A stretch of DNA of 7,119 nt, taken from an uncultured Clostridia bacterium (GTDB lineage: Bacteria; Bacillota; Clostridia; Oscillospirales; CAG-272). Where the stretch lies: assembly GCA_937894775.1 (NCBI GenBank), contig CALAXC010000338.1, forward strand, positions 1-7,119, given 5' to 3'. Below the pieces are notes generated by a model, which had not been told where the DNA came from, ran no database searches, and was given only the letters and a program-made list of their open reading frames with translations. Position numbers and translations under genes: made by a program. Positions 1 through 6,210 of the stretch are shown here, in pieces; the first letter of the stretch is position 1, and the number at the start of each line of letters is the position of its first letter.

Positions 1-292
1 CTTGCAACAGTTGCCAGCCTTCCTTTAGATACCCTTTCCTTGACAGATCATAATATCTGTGCAGAATATCCTGCTTTTCTTCTTCGAATTTTGGCAGGTT
101 AATATTCAATAGCTGATCAGCGGATATTTGAAAGAAATTACACAAAGCGGGGATTTGAGAAATATCGGGAGAAGTCCTATCACATTCCCATTGAGAAACA
201 GCCTTGGAGGTGATTCCAAGATTAGAAGCAAGTTGCTCCTGTGTTATTTTTCTTGCAATTCGTAATTGTTTAATTGTTGAACCTATAGACAT
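1..292 (-). CDS. XRE-family helix-turn-helix regulator, N-terminal part, cut by the window edge
   Basis: This reading frame begins at an ATG (292-290) and stays open for 97 codons to the window edge, so the C-terminus is missing. Residues 1 to about 62 form an XRE/Cro-type DNA-binding domain. The start reads MSIGSTIKQLRIARKITQEQ, followed by LGITSKAVSQWE, the typical recognition-helix pattern with SQWE, and then the common closing stretch ending in the ISADQLLN type. After the domain comes a charged helical stretch (about 68-97, with EEEKQDIL and RKGYLKEGW), which may begin a helical or TPR-like C-terminal region. The start is well supported: GGAGG lies at 298-302, 5 bases upstream. The protein is probably a cytoplasmic repressor or activator. 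Its target is unknown, but a perfect inverted repeat at its own promoter (375-391) suggests autoregulation, which is inference. Confidence 0.9.
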   Translation of the reverse strand, partial: MSIGSTIKQLRIARKITQEQLASNLGITSKAVSQWECDRTSPDISQIPALCNFFQISADQLLNINLPKFEEEKQDILHRYYDLSRKGYLKEGWQLLQ

Positions 293-324
293 ACTATCCT
301 CCAAGAATTTATTATTCCATGTTA

Positions 325-353
325 ATTATACAATATTTATAACGTGAGTTAAA
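325..353 (-). promoter_or_regulatory. Possible proximal promoter of the XRE regulator gene
   Basis: A perfect TATAAT (325-330, read on the minus strand) lies 17 bases from TTTAAC (348-353), a weak match to TTGACA. It lies 32 bases upstream of the regulator start codon. There is no TGn extension. It would be a second promoter beside the stronger extended -10 element at 399-427, and it is uncertain because the surroundings are AT-rich. Confidence 0.4.
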
Positions 354-374
354 GAACCCATATAGGCAGGCAAA

Positions 375-391
375 GTATAGTTTCACTATAC
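375..391. promoter_or_regulatory. Perfect inverted repeat at the predicted transcription start, candidate operator
   Basis: GTATAG (375-380) and CTATAC (386-391) are perfect inverted copies separated by five bases. On the minus strand the repeat begins 7 bases after the -10 hexamer at 399-404, so it covers the expected start site and the first transcribed bases. A protein bound there would block initiation. The XRE regulator encoded next downstream is the obvious candidate to bind it, but that link is inferred only from position. Confidence 0.5.
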
Positions 392-398
392 CTCGTAA

Positions 399-427
399 AT
401 TATATCATAAATTTGTGAATTAATCTA
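399..427 (-). promoter_or_regulatory. Extended -10 promoter upstream of the XRE regulator gene
   Basis: On the minus strand TATAAT (399-404) is preceded by TGA (405-407), giving an extended -10, and TAGATT (422-427) lies 17 bases upstream as a partial -35. The same TGATATAAT string occurs in the metG promoter and in the response regulator promoter. The whole promoter, together with the hairpin behind it, is nearly repeated at 6958-7030. It should drive the XRE gene with an untranslated leader of about 100 bases. Confidence 0.65.
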
Positions 428-471
428 CAAGAACACCGCCGAGAGCGACCAAACGGTTACTCTCGGCGGTG
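399..471 (-). repeat. 73-bp hairpin-plus-promoter repeat, copy A
   Basis: This stretch aligns without gaps to 6958-7030 at 65 of 73 positions (counted by hand). It spans hairpin copy 1 nearly completely and the whole promoter down to the -10. Both copies lie in the same orientation and both mark the boundary between one gene's end and the next gene's start. Confidence 0.8.
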
Positions 472-473
472 TT
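432..473 (-). terminator. Hairpin copy 1, probable terminator of metG
   Basis: The two arms (432-445 and 460-473) are perfect 14-bp inverted copies around a 14-base loop. It begins 39 bases after the metG stop codon on the minus strand. After the hairpin the transcript is only moderately U-rich (GTGTTCTTGT), so termination may be partial. The loop contains ACC-AAAC-GGT, which can pair on itself and lengthen the stem. The loop is almost the same as in two other hairpins in the window (2560-2587 and 6994-7029). Confidence 0.6.
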
Positions 474-512
474 GTTGATTTACCACTTGCTTGAAAATAA
501 AATCTAAAAAGA

Positions 513-2096
513 TTATTCAACTTTTGAGAACAGTATGGAAATATCCGAAGGAATTCTTTGAACAGAAACAGGCTGTTCTTCCCATTTCAGTGTAGTGCCC
601 AGCCACTCGGATACTTTCTGCGATGAAAATGGCAAAAACGGGTGTAATAGATTTGCAATGTTTGCAATTAAATAAGTGCATACAGCAATAGTTGATTTGC
701 ACTCATCGATGTTATCCACCCGTGTTTTCCAAGGCTGATTTGCATCGTAATACGTGTTGCCGAAATGAATACTTTCAAAAATATCTTCGAGAGCCTCTTT
801 GAAAGCACCTTTCTCAATTTTTGATCCAACAGAGTCATATAGCAGTTTTACTCGTTCAACGATATCGTTATCTACTGTAACAGCGGAAATCTCGCTATTG
901 AGATATTTTACTGCAAACGCAAGTGTACGGTTTACAAAGTTTCCCCACGCACCTACCAGCTCAGAGTTGTTTTGCTTTTTGAATTCTCTCCAAGAGAAAT
1001 CCGTATCTCTTTTTTCGGGGCCGTTGGCAATAAAAAAATATCTTATAGCATCGGGGTTGTATTCTTTGGCAATGTCCTTCGCCCACACAGCCCAATTTTG
1101 GCTTGTAGAGATTTTTCTCCCCTCAAGTGTAATATATTCGCTTGAGATAATGTCATCCGGCAAACGTAATCCGCCTCCGTGAGCTAACAAAAGTGAAGGC
1201 AAAATAATCGTATGGAACGGTATATTGTCCTTGCCGTGCACATAGTAGTGCCGGCTTTCTGCTCCATATGCGTCTTTGAAATCAATTCCTCTTTCTTCGC
1301 ACAGAACAGATGTTGCGGACAAATATCCCAAAACATTTTCTGCCCAAATATAAATTTTCTTATCCTCATATCCGGCTTTTGGAACATCGATACCCCAATC
1401 CAGATCGCGCGTAATAGCACGATCTCGGAGTCCTTCGTCAATATACCTCTTTGTAAATGCGATAGCGTTTTTGCGCCAATATGGATGAGCATCGAGGAAA
1501 TCACATAGTTCATTTTTCAGTTTTGAGATTTGCAAAAACAATTGAGTTGTTTCACCAAATGACAGTGGCGTTCCGCAATCAGCGCATTTTGCGTCGATAA
1601 CGGTATCTACCTCTAATACTTCTCCGCAGGAATCACACTGATCTCCACGAGTTGCAGAACCGCACGCCGGACAAGTTCCTACGACTAATCTATCTGTGAG
1701 TACCTTGTTACACGTGGGGCAGAAAGCTTGCTTTACTGTCCTTTCCTCTATATAGTTACTGCTATATAACTTCTTGTGAAATTCCGAAACAAACTCCTTA
1801 TGCTTGGGGGCTGATGTTTTGGTATAGAGATCGTATGAGAATCCAAGCTTTTCGAATACCTCACAAAATTCTTTGTGATAATGCTCGCTGATTACATCGG
1901 GTGTAGAGTTCTCCTGCTTTGCTCTGATAGTAATCGGTGTACCATGACAATCACTGCCGGATACATAGAATACACGTTTTCCTTTTGCTCTGAAATAACG
2001 GGCCAGAACATCACCCGGAAGTAGGGCAGCTATGTGCCCAATGTGGAGAGAACCATTAGCGTATGGCCATGCTCCACCTACAATAATGTTTTCCAT
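513..2096 (-). CDS. metG: Methionyl-tRNA synthetase, short form with four CxxC zinc-binding motifs
   Basis: The 527-residue protein charges tRNA-Met with methionine in the cytoplasm. It is a class I synthetase. The HIGH signature is intact at residues 18-21, after GGAWPYANG, and the KMSKS loop appears as KISTS at 328-332. Between them an insertion carries four CxxC motifs at 126-129, 142-145, 154-157 and 171-174, the two-zinc-knuckle arrangement. WAENVLGYLS and YYVHGKDNIPFH fit the methionine pocket and catalytic core. The C-terminal part is the helical anticodon-binding domain (NFVNRTLAF, QPWK), and the protein ends there. The separate C-terminal tRNA-binding domain of longer bacterial enzymes is absent. 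The start is supported by GAGG at 2105-2108, 8 bases upstream. An upstream T-box leader with an AUG specifier controls it. Whether it is the only enzyme of its kind in the genome or a second copy cannot be seen here. Confidence 0.96.
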   Translation of the reverse strand: MENIIVGGAWPYANGSLHIGHIAALLPGDVLARYFRAKGKRVFYVSGSDCHGTPITIRAKQENSTPDVISEHYHKEFCEVFEKLGFSYDLYTKTSAPKHKEFVSEFHKKLYSSNYIEERTVKQAFCPTCNKVLTDRLVVGTCPACGSATRGDQCDSCGEVLEVDTVIDAKCADCGTPLSFGETTQLFLQISKLKNELCDFLDAHPYWRKNAIAFTKRYIDEGLRDRAITRDLDWGIDVPKAGYEDKKIYIWAENVLGYLSATSVLCEERGIDFKDAYGAESRHYYVHGKDNIPFHTIILPSLLLAHGGGLRLPDDIISSEYITLEGRKISTSQNWAVWAKDIAKEYNPDAIRYFFIANGPEKRDTDFSWREFKKQNNSELVGAWGNFVNRTLAFAVKYLNSEISAVTVDNDIVERVKLLYDSVGSKIEKGAFKEALEDIFESIHFGNTYYDANQPWKTRVDNIDECKSTIAVCTYLIANIANLLHPFLPFSSQKVSEWLGTTLKWEEQPVSVQRIPSDISILFSKVE

Positions 2097-2160
2097 AATT
2101 CATACCTCATTTCTTTTAATAGTTGTAACACTTAATTGTTGTGCAGAAAAACTGCAAAAT

Positions 2161-2206
2161 AAAAAACGCTCTCACCCCCATACACATAGTACAAGGGACG
2201 AGAGCG
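2161..2206 (-). terminator. Intrinsic terminator of the T-box leader
   Basis: The arm CGCTCTCGTCCC pairs with GGGGGTGAGAGCG (hairpin 2167-2206), and a run of six T residues follows at once on the minus strand (2166-2161), with more T beyond. The arm nearest the T-box sequence also contains the bases needed for the antiterminator, so the two structures exclude each other. This is the switching point of the riboswitch. Confidence 0.92.
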
Positions 2207-2460
2207 AAAAACTCACGTGTTACCACCCTAATTCACTTGTTTCTCACGACAACAAGCCTTATCAAGTTCGGACAGGAAATGATCTATCGAAACTCTATCG
2301 CTGTTACGGGCGATCCCGGCGTAGCCTAACCATAAAGACTCGGTACGCAGCTCGGAGACCATGTTCGGCAAGATTTGCTTTACCCATTCACAGCACATCC
2401 GAAGATGATGGGATTCTCTGAAAAGCTTCAAATGCTTACTCTTTCTCGTCGTTGCTATTA
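2161..2460 (-). promoter_or_regulatory. T-box riboswitch leader of metG, AUG (Met) specifier
   Basis: The minus strand carries a complete T-box leader. Near the 5' end stand the stem I motifs GACGAGAAAGAGTA (around 2437-2450), AGAGA and GTGAA. The specifier region reads GAACATGGTCTCCGAGC, with the ATG at 2360-2362 as the likely specifier codon, which fits the methionine enzyme downstream. A stem III hairpin (CTTGTT/AACAAG) directly precedes the T-box sequence AGGGTGGTAACACG (2216-2229). Its TGGT can pair with the ACCA end of uncharged tRNA-Met. CCCT in the terminator's 5' arm can pair with AGGG of the T-box to form the antiterminator. When tRNA-Met is uncharged, transcription of metG continues; when it is charged, the terminator forms. 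This mechanism is established for the family. The specifier position was assigned by eye. Confidence 0.93.
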
Positions 2461-2466
2461 AAATAT

Positions 2467-2495
2467 ATTATATCATACTTTGGGCTAAAAATCAA
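2467..2495 (-). promoter_or_regulatory. Promoter of the T-box leader and metG
   Basis: TATAAT (2467-2472) with TGA just upstream (2473-2475) forms an extended -10, and TTGATT (2490-2495) lies exactly 17 bases upstream as the -35. The start site would fall near 2460, right at the beginning of the T-box stem I. This is the best sigma-A type promoter in the window. Confidence 0.8.
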
Positions 2496-2595
2496 TAGAT
2501 TTTGGAAAAGTGTTTTTTATTTATTGCAAATATAATGGGTACTGCTGCGTATGATGCCTCCGAGAGCAACCAAACGGTTACTCTCGGCGATGTTT
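2496..2595. other. Spacer between the kinase gene and the metG promoter
   Basis: These 100 bases complete the 499-base stretch without a gene between the kinase and metG; the rest is the T-box leader and its promoter. Apart from the hairpin at 2560-2587 the stretch is AT-rich and shows no open frame or RNA gene that I can support. A small AT-only-loop stem (2488-2503) crosses its left border and overlaps the metG -35. Confidence 0.5.
2560..2587 (-). terminator. Hairpin copy 2, possible terminator after the histidine kinase gene
   Basis: A 7-bp perfect stem (2560-2566 with 2581-2587) encloses the same 14-base loop as hairpin copy 3. It begins 8 bases after the kinase stop codon. On the minus strand the loop can pair further (AACC with GGTT, plus a T-G wobble), giving 12 continuous pairs with a GTTT tetraloop. 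No T run follows on the minus strand, while TTTTT follows a few bases after the hairpin on the plus strand. Its terminator role is therefore less clear than for the other two copies. Confidence 0.45.
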
Positions 2596-3474
2596 TTATT
2601 CAAACGATAATGTAATTGACAACATATTTCCTTTATAATCAGCGGAGATATTACCGCCCATTCGCTCGGTCAGCAGCTTTGCAATCGACAGACCAAGCCC
2701 CGTTGATTTCCTCGCGGAATCCACGGTGTAAAAGCGGTCAAAGAGTTTGCCAACGTCAACCGATGAAAGCTCAGATGCCGTGTTTGAGAACGTAATCTCT
2801 CCCGATTCTGTCATTGCTACCGCAAAATCTCCGTCGCTATACTTAACCGCGTTACTTACGATATTGCCAAAAATACGCGATAAAGCCGATTTGTCAAGAG
2901 AACGAGCAATTGCGCTATCGGGAAGCATAATATTCGGCGAGATGTTCTTCTGCTCAAATGCTCCGTAAAAGGAAATAAGCGTATCTTCAAGCACTCTGCC
3001 CACATTGACGTTTTCGTAGCTCAAATCAGATACCGACGAGATCACCGAATATCTGAAAAGCTCCTCAGTAAGAGATTTGAGGGCTTCGGTGCGGTTTGAA
3101 ATCTGCTCTACGTACCGTTTTGTGTTATCCGTCATTTCTTCAGCTTCAAGCAGTTCAAGGTAGCCGCATACTGCCGTAAGCGGTGTTCGCAAATCGTGAG
3201 AGATATTGGTGACCGCTTCTTTTAGCTCCCGATCTCCGCTTATGTACTGCCTGCGCTGACGGCGAAGCTCGGCAAGCTGCTTTGCAATTTCACTTGCAAG
3301 GTACCGCACGTGTTTATCACTTGACGAAACCGTGATAAGCTGATTTGTGTCAGAGGAAAGATGCTCCGAAAGGCACGAGCATATCTCGTCCATACTCTTT
3401 TGCATCATATGGATTTTGATTGCGAGTATAATAATGACTACGGCGAAAACACCGCAAATTATCCAAGGGAGCAT
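2596..3474 (-). CDS. Sensor histidine kinase of the transporter-linked two-component system
   Basis: The 292-residue membrane kinase has one N-terminal transmembrane helix (about residues 2-21) and no extracytoplasmic sensor domain or clear HAMP domain. A charged linker leads to the dimerisation/phosphoacceptor domain with NISHDLRTPLT, phosphorylated at His93. The ATPase domain has the N box (RIFGNIVSNAVKYS, Asn204 and Asn208), the F box (LFDRFYTVD) and the G2 box (STGLGLSIAK). The first glycine box is degenerate: SNTAS around 230-234 stands where DxGxG is usual. I chose ATG 3474 because AGGTGG (3483-3488) lies 8 bases upstream; GTG codons at 3483 and 3486 are alternatives. Only 14 bases separate it from the permease, so it is the last gene of the operon. 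It should phosphorylate the response regulator at 6271-6927. Confidence 0.93.
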   Translation of the reverse strand: MLPWIICGVFAVVIIILAIKIHMMQKSMDEICSCLSEHLSSDTNQLITVSSSDKHVRYLASEIAKQLAELRRQRRQYISGDRELKEAVTNISHDLRTPLTAVCGYLELLEAEEMTDNTKRYVEQISNRTEALKSLTEELFRYSVISSVSDLSYENVNVGRVLEDTLISFYGAFEQKNISPNIMLPDSAIARSLDKSALSRIFGNIVSNAVKYSDGDFAVAMTESGEITFSNTASELSSVDVGKLFDRFYTVDSARKSTGLGLSIAKLLTERMGGNISADYKGNMLSITLSFE

Positions 3475-3488
3475 CTTCCTCACCACCT

Positions 3489-4421
3489 TTATTTAAGTTC
3501 TTTTCTTCGAAAAAAGAAATAACCGGCACAACTAATTACAATCAGTTCAATTGAAGTGAACAAAAGCGCAAAGGTAAGTGAGTCATTTTCCTCTTTCGTT
3601 ACCGAGAAGTCAGCTTCATTATCCCATATCGTATGCGATGTGTTGATGCTGTTGCTGCTCACCTGCATATTGTAGCCAAACCAACCGTAAGTAACGTCCC
3701 CACTTTCATGAATTGTCGAAAACGGAGAAAGGTGTCCAATAATATTCAAAATATCTCTGACCGGGGATTGAATATAATCGGGATTCTCGACCAAATGCAT
3801 CGATCCTTCAACGGGGGACACTTCCAAACGAACATGTCCTTTATCATCGACTATTTCTTCATACTCATAATCGTATTCTTCCCAGTATTCCGGGCAGCTT
3901 AACATATCGTCAATGGTCTGAGCTGCAAAGCTAAGTCCGAGAATGAGAAGAATATTTACAATAGCAATGACTGTCCTGCGAGAAAGCATACAACTAATGG
4001 TCACAAGAATGGCTGCGGCACAAGCACTGGCGACCAATCCGCACAAAAATATCTTGATAGCAATACCGTTTGGTGCATAACCGATAATATAGTTGTTAAT
4101 GCCAAGGAAGATGATGGCGAACAGAAGATACAATATAACACACGTGACAACGCCTATTATCAGCTCTGCCAAAAATATATTTCCCTTGGTGTGTCCTGAT
4201 ATGACTTTATTGCGAACTCCTTCCTCATGCTCTCTGCCAACGAGCCACGAGATCATAACAGCATTGGCAATGAGTGTGATCATAATATAGAAGTCATCAT
4301 AGCCATATCGCCTTGCATCCAAGCTACACACCACTGCCATGGCAATCGTCGCGACAACGACCAGCCAAAAGACGTAACTGCACACATATCTGCGAAAACC
4401 TGCATGTAAAAGTTTACTCAT
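3489..4421 (-). CDS. ABC-2 type transporter permease with a large acidic outer loop (second permease)
   Basis: The 310-residue integral membrane protein has six predicted helices at about 13-33, 43-61, 83-108, 121-146, 149-167 and 283-304. Between helices 5 and 6 lies an extracytoplasmic loop of about 115 residues rich in acidic and aromatic residues (PEYWEEYDYEYEEIVDD near 177-193). After helix 2 stands GREHEEG (62-68) followed by NKVISG, a cytoplasmic motif also found in the other permease as GRELEAG. The two proteins align along their length and are clearly paralogues, probably forming a heterodimer with the ATPase. AGGAGG (4427-4432) lies 5 bases upstream of the start. It corresponds to LanG/LanE-type permeases by position, though it is longer than the roughly 250 residues usual there. 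The substrate, perhaps an antimicrobial peptide, is inferred from context. Confidence 0.9.
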   Translation of the reverse strand: MSKLLHAGFRRYVCSYVFWLVVVATIAMAVVCSLDARRYGYDDFYIMITLIANAVMISWLVGREHEEGVRNKVISGHTKGNIFLAELIIGVVTCVILYLLFAIIFLGINNYIIGYAPNGIAIKIFLCGLVASACAAAILVTISCMLSRRTVIAIVNILLILGLSFAAQTIDDMLSCPEYWEEYDYEYEEIVDDKGHVRLEVSPVEGSMHLVENPDYIQSPVRDILNIIGHLSPFSTIHESGDVTYGWFGYNMQVSSNSINTSHTIWDNEADFSVTKEENDSLTFALLFTSIELIVISCAGYFFFRRKELK

Positions 4422-4446
4422 AAGTCCCTCCTATATCATTGTTTTT

Positions 4447-5274
4447 TCACTTAAAACTCTTTTTTCGATAAATGAAAAATCCACTTACCGTTAAAAAAGC
4501 AATTACTCCAAGTGAATACAAAGGAGAAACACTTATTTTTGAAACCTCCTTGGATGAAATATCAATTACTTTATCAGTTCCAATATAAGGTGACAATAAG
4601 TTGAAGCTATCAAATAATTGACCGAAGGGGTTGATACTATGTATAATTCTTAATAATGTGCCTTTTGTTCCGCCAATATAATACGGGTTTTCTCTAAACG
4701 TGATTTCATTATACTCACACCAATAAACAAATTCCGGTTGCGATAGTTTCTCTGATAATTGAAAACCGAGCATAAATAATGCAACAATAATCAAAAGCAT
4801 AGCAGAAGCCGAAATAATACGATTTGATGAAAAACAAGAAATAATAAAGCCGATAACACTTATAACAAGTGCAAGCGAATAGAAAACTGCACATGTCGTC
4901 ATAAGAAAACCAGACGAAAGCGTTTCCGCCAAATATCTATAATTCATTATAAAAATCGGTGTTGAAGATAAAATAAATATCCAATTAAACAATAAAAATG
5001 CAACAAATAGTTCAGATAAATATATTTGTTCCCTACTATATCCACATATAATTTTGTTTTTGATAGCCCCTGCTTCTAATTCTCGCCCCATTGAAAAAAT
5101 TACAAGTACGGGACAAACAATAGCAGGAAGAAGCAAACAGAAATCATCTAATATGGCATTAGATCCTATTTTGACCCCTGCAACAAAACTTAATGTCAAC
5201 GCAACAGCCGAAACTACGAAGAAAAAAACGGAATGTAAATACCTTGATATACTTGCTTTTATTAGTTTAGGCAT
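4447..5274 (-). CDS. ABC-2 type transporter permease (first permease)
   Basis: The 275-residue protein has six predicted helices at about 14-36, 43-62, 84-110, 121-147, 153-171 and 250-269, with an outer loop at 172-249 between helices 5 and 6. It shares with the second permease the opening KL-A--RY pattern, GRELEAG (63-69) followed by NKIICG, and in the loop a PE-Y-WCEY-NEI, ENPYYI and INPF sequence matching PEYW, ENPDYI and LSPF there. I chose the ATG at 5274 because it overlaps the ATPase stop in ATGCCTAA (8 bases) and has GGTGGAG just upstream, a sign of translational coupling. A start at 5364 would add 30 residues read inside the ATPase gene and has no helix-compatible sequence. The gene is visibly more AT-rich than its neighbours: one 60-base line holds 18 G+C, against 26 in the ATPase and 32 in the kinase. 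Confidence 0.9.
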   Translation of the reverse strand: MPKLIKASISRYLHSVFFFVVSAVALTLSFVAGVKIGSNAILDDFCLLLPAIVCPVLVIFSMGRELEAGAIKNKIICGYSREQIYLSELFVAFLLFNWIFILSSTPIFIMNYRYLAETLSSGFLMTTCAVFYSLALVISVIGFIISCFSSNRIISASAMLLIIVALFMLGFQLSEKLSQPEFVYWCEYNEITFRENPYYIGGTKGTLLRIIHSINPFGQLFDSFNLLSPYIGTDKVIDISSKEVSKISVSPLYSLGVIAFLTVSGFFIYRKKSFK

Positions 5275-6181
5275 CCTCTCCACCCCCAATAAGGTTGATG
5301 AAATAGGTTTCCAAATTATCATCTTGCTCGTGTGAGTGGAACAAGTTACAGTTTTCTTTTGCAAGTTCCATTACAAGCTCGGAGAGAACAATATCTCCAA
5401 AGATATTTGCTTCTGTTTCGGACAATACCTCATAGTCCTTTTTCATTCGGTCAAGAACACGAATAAGAGCCTTGGTGTCGCTCACTTCGATCTTAACGCA
5501 CTTTCTGCATACGGCTTCAAGTTCATCGGCACTTATTTCTTTTACGATGTGTCCTTTTTCGATAAAGCCATAGTGTGTAGCGAGCTTGGAAAGCTCTCCA
5601 AGAATATGGCTTGAAATCAATACGGTAATACCGTGTTCACGGTTGAGCTTCAAAATAAGCTCTCTGATTTCAACGATACCTTGCGGATCAAGACCGTTGA
5701 TGGGCTCGTCGAGAACGATAAAATCGGGATTGCCGATCAAAGCTACGGCAATACCAAGCCTTTGCTTCATACCGAGGGAGAAATTGCGAGCTTTCTTTTT
5801 GCCTGTATTTTCAAGTCCTACGAGCTTTAATATTTCGGGTATGCTCTCATAGTTCGGCAGACCGAGAACAAGGGCTTGCTGCTTCAAATTGTCCTCTGCG
5901 GTCATATCAAGATAGATAGAGGGCGTTTCAACTACCGCACCCATTCTGTGTCTTGATTTCGCTATTTGCCGGTCTTTATTCGATATGCCGTAAATTGCAT
6001 ATTCTCCCGACGTCGGCTCTTGCAAGCCGCAAATAACACGGATAAGGGTGGTTTTACCCGCGCCGTTTCTTCCCACGAAGCCATAGATAGCTCCCTTGGG
6101 AATGTGCATTGTTAAATCCTTCAGCGCTTCAAACTTTCGATAAGTCTTTGACAGCGCCGAGGTTGTAAGTACGTATTCCAT
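5267..6181 (-). CDS. ABC transporter ATP-binding protein, LanF/BcrA-like
   Basis: The 304-residue cytoplasmic ATPase should power the two permeases encoded just downstream. Residues 1 to about 215 form the nucleotide-binding domain: Walker A GRNGAGKTT at 37-45, signature FSLGMKQR from 134, Walker B FIVLDEP from 154, D-loop NGLDP and the H-loop histidine at 192. At the Q-loop place stands Glu85 (MGAVVETPSIY) instead of glutamine. A glutamate here, called the E-loop, is known from lantibiotic immunity ATPases of the LanF group. Residues 216-304 are a C-terminal extension common in BcrA-like proteins and lack motifs I recognise. AGGAGG (6188-6193) lies 6 bases before the start. An antimicrobial peptide resistance role is the best guess, but other ABC-2 substrates are not excluded. 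Confidence 0.94.
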   Translation of the reverse strand: MEYVLTTSALSKTYRKFEALKDLTMHIPKGAIYGFVGRNGAGKTTLIRVICGLQEPTSGEYAIYGISNKDRQIAKSRHRMGAVVETPSIYLDMTAEDNLKQQALVLGLPNYESIPEILKLVGLENTGKKKARNFSLGMKQRLGIAVALIGNPDFIVLDEPINGLDPQGIVEIRELILKLNREHGITVLISSHILGELSKLATHYGFIEKGHIVKEISADELEAVCRKCVKIEVSDTKALIRVLDRMKKDYEVLSETEANIFGDIVLSELVMELAKENCNLFHSHEQDDNLETYFINLIGGGEDA

Positions 6182-6210
6182 TGTGGACCTCCTAAAAATT
6201 TCGGTGCTGC

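Noticed and set aside
799..1182. Plus-strand open frame of 127 codons inside metG, with several similar antisense frames elsewhere (for example 1212-1508, 2747-2968, 5586-5852).
   Set aside because: They lie opposite strongly supported genes, have no ribosome binding site or recognisable domain, and are explained as shadows of minus-strand codon use.
1749..1768. Inverted repeat TATATAG-6-CTATATA, faintly like the operator palindrome at 375-391.
   Set aside because: It lies inside the metG coding sequence, shares only the CTATA core and is not near a promoter. It is probably chance in AT-rich codons.
2032..2431. Open frames on both strands across the metG leader region.
   Set aside because: The stretch is fully explained as a T-box riboswitch with its terminator, and the frames have no protein-like features or suitable ribosome binding sites.
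2488..2503. Small stem AAAATC-4-GATTTT after the kinase gene, considered as a terminator.
   Set aside because: The six-pair stem has only one G-C pair, is not followed by a real T run and overlaps the metG -35 element.
5275..5364. Longer start for the first permease, adding 30 residues.
   Set aside because: The extension lies inside the ATPase coding sequence and lacks a ribosome binding site. The ATG at 5274 gives the usual short overlap and aligns with the start of the paralogous permease.
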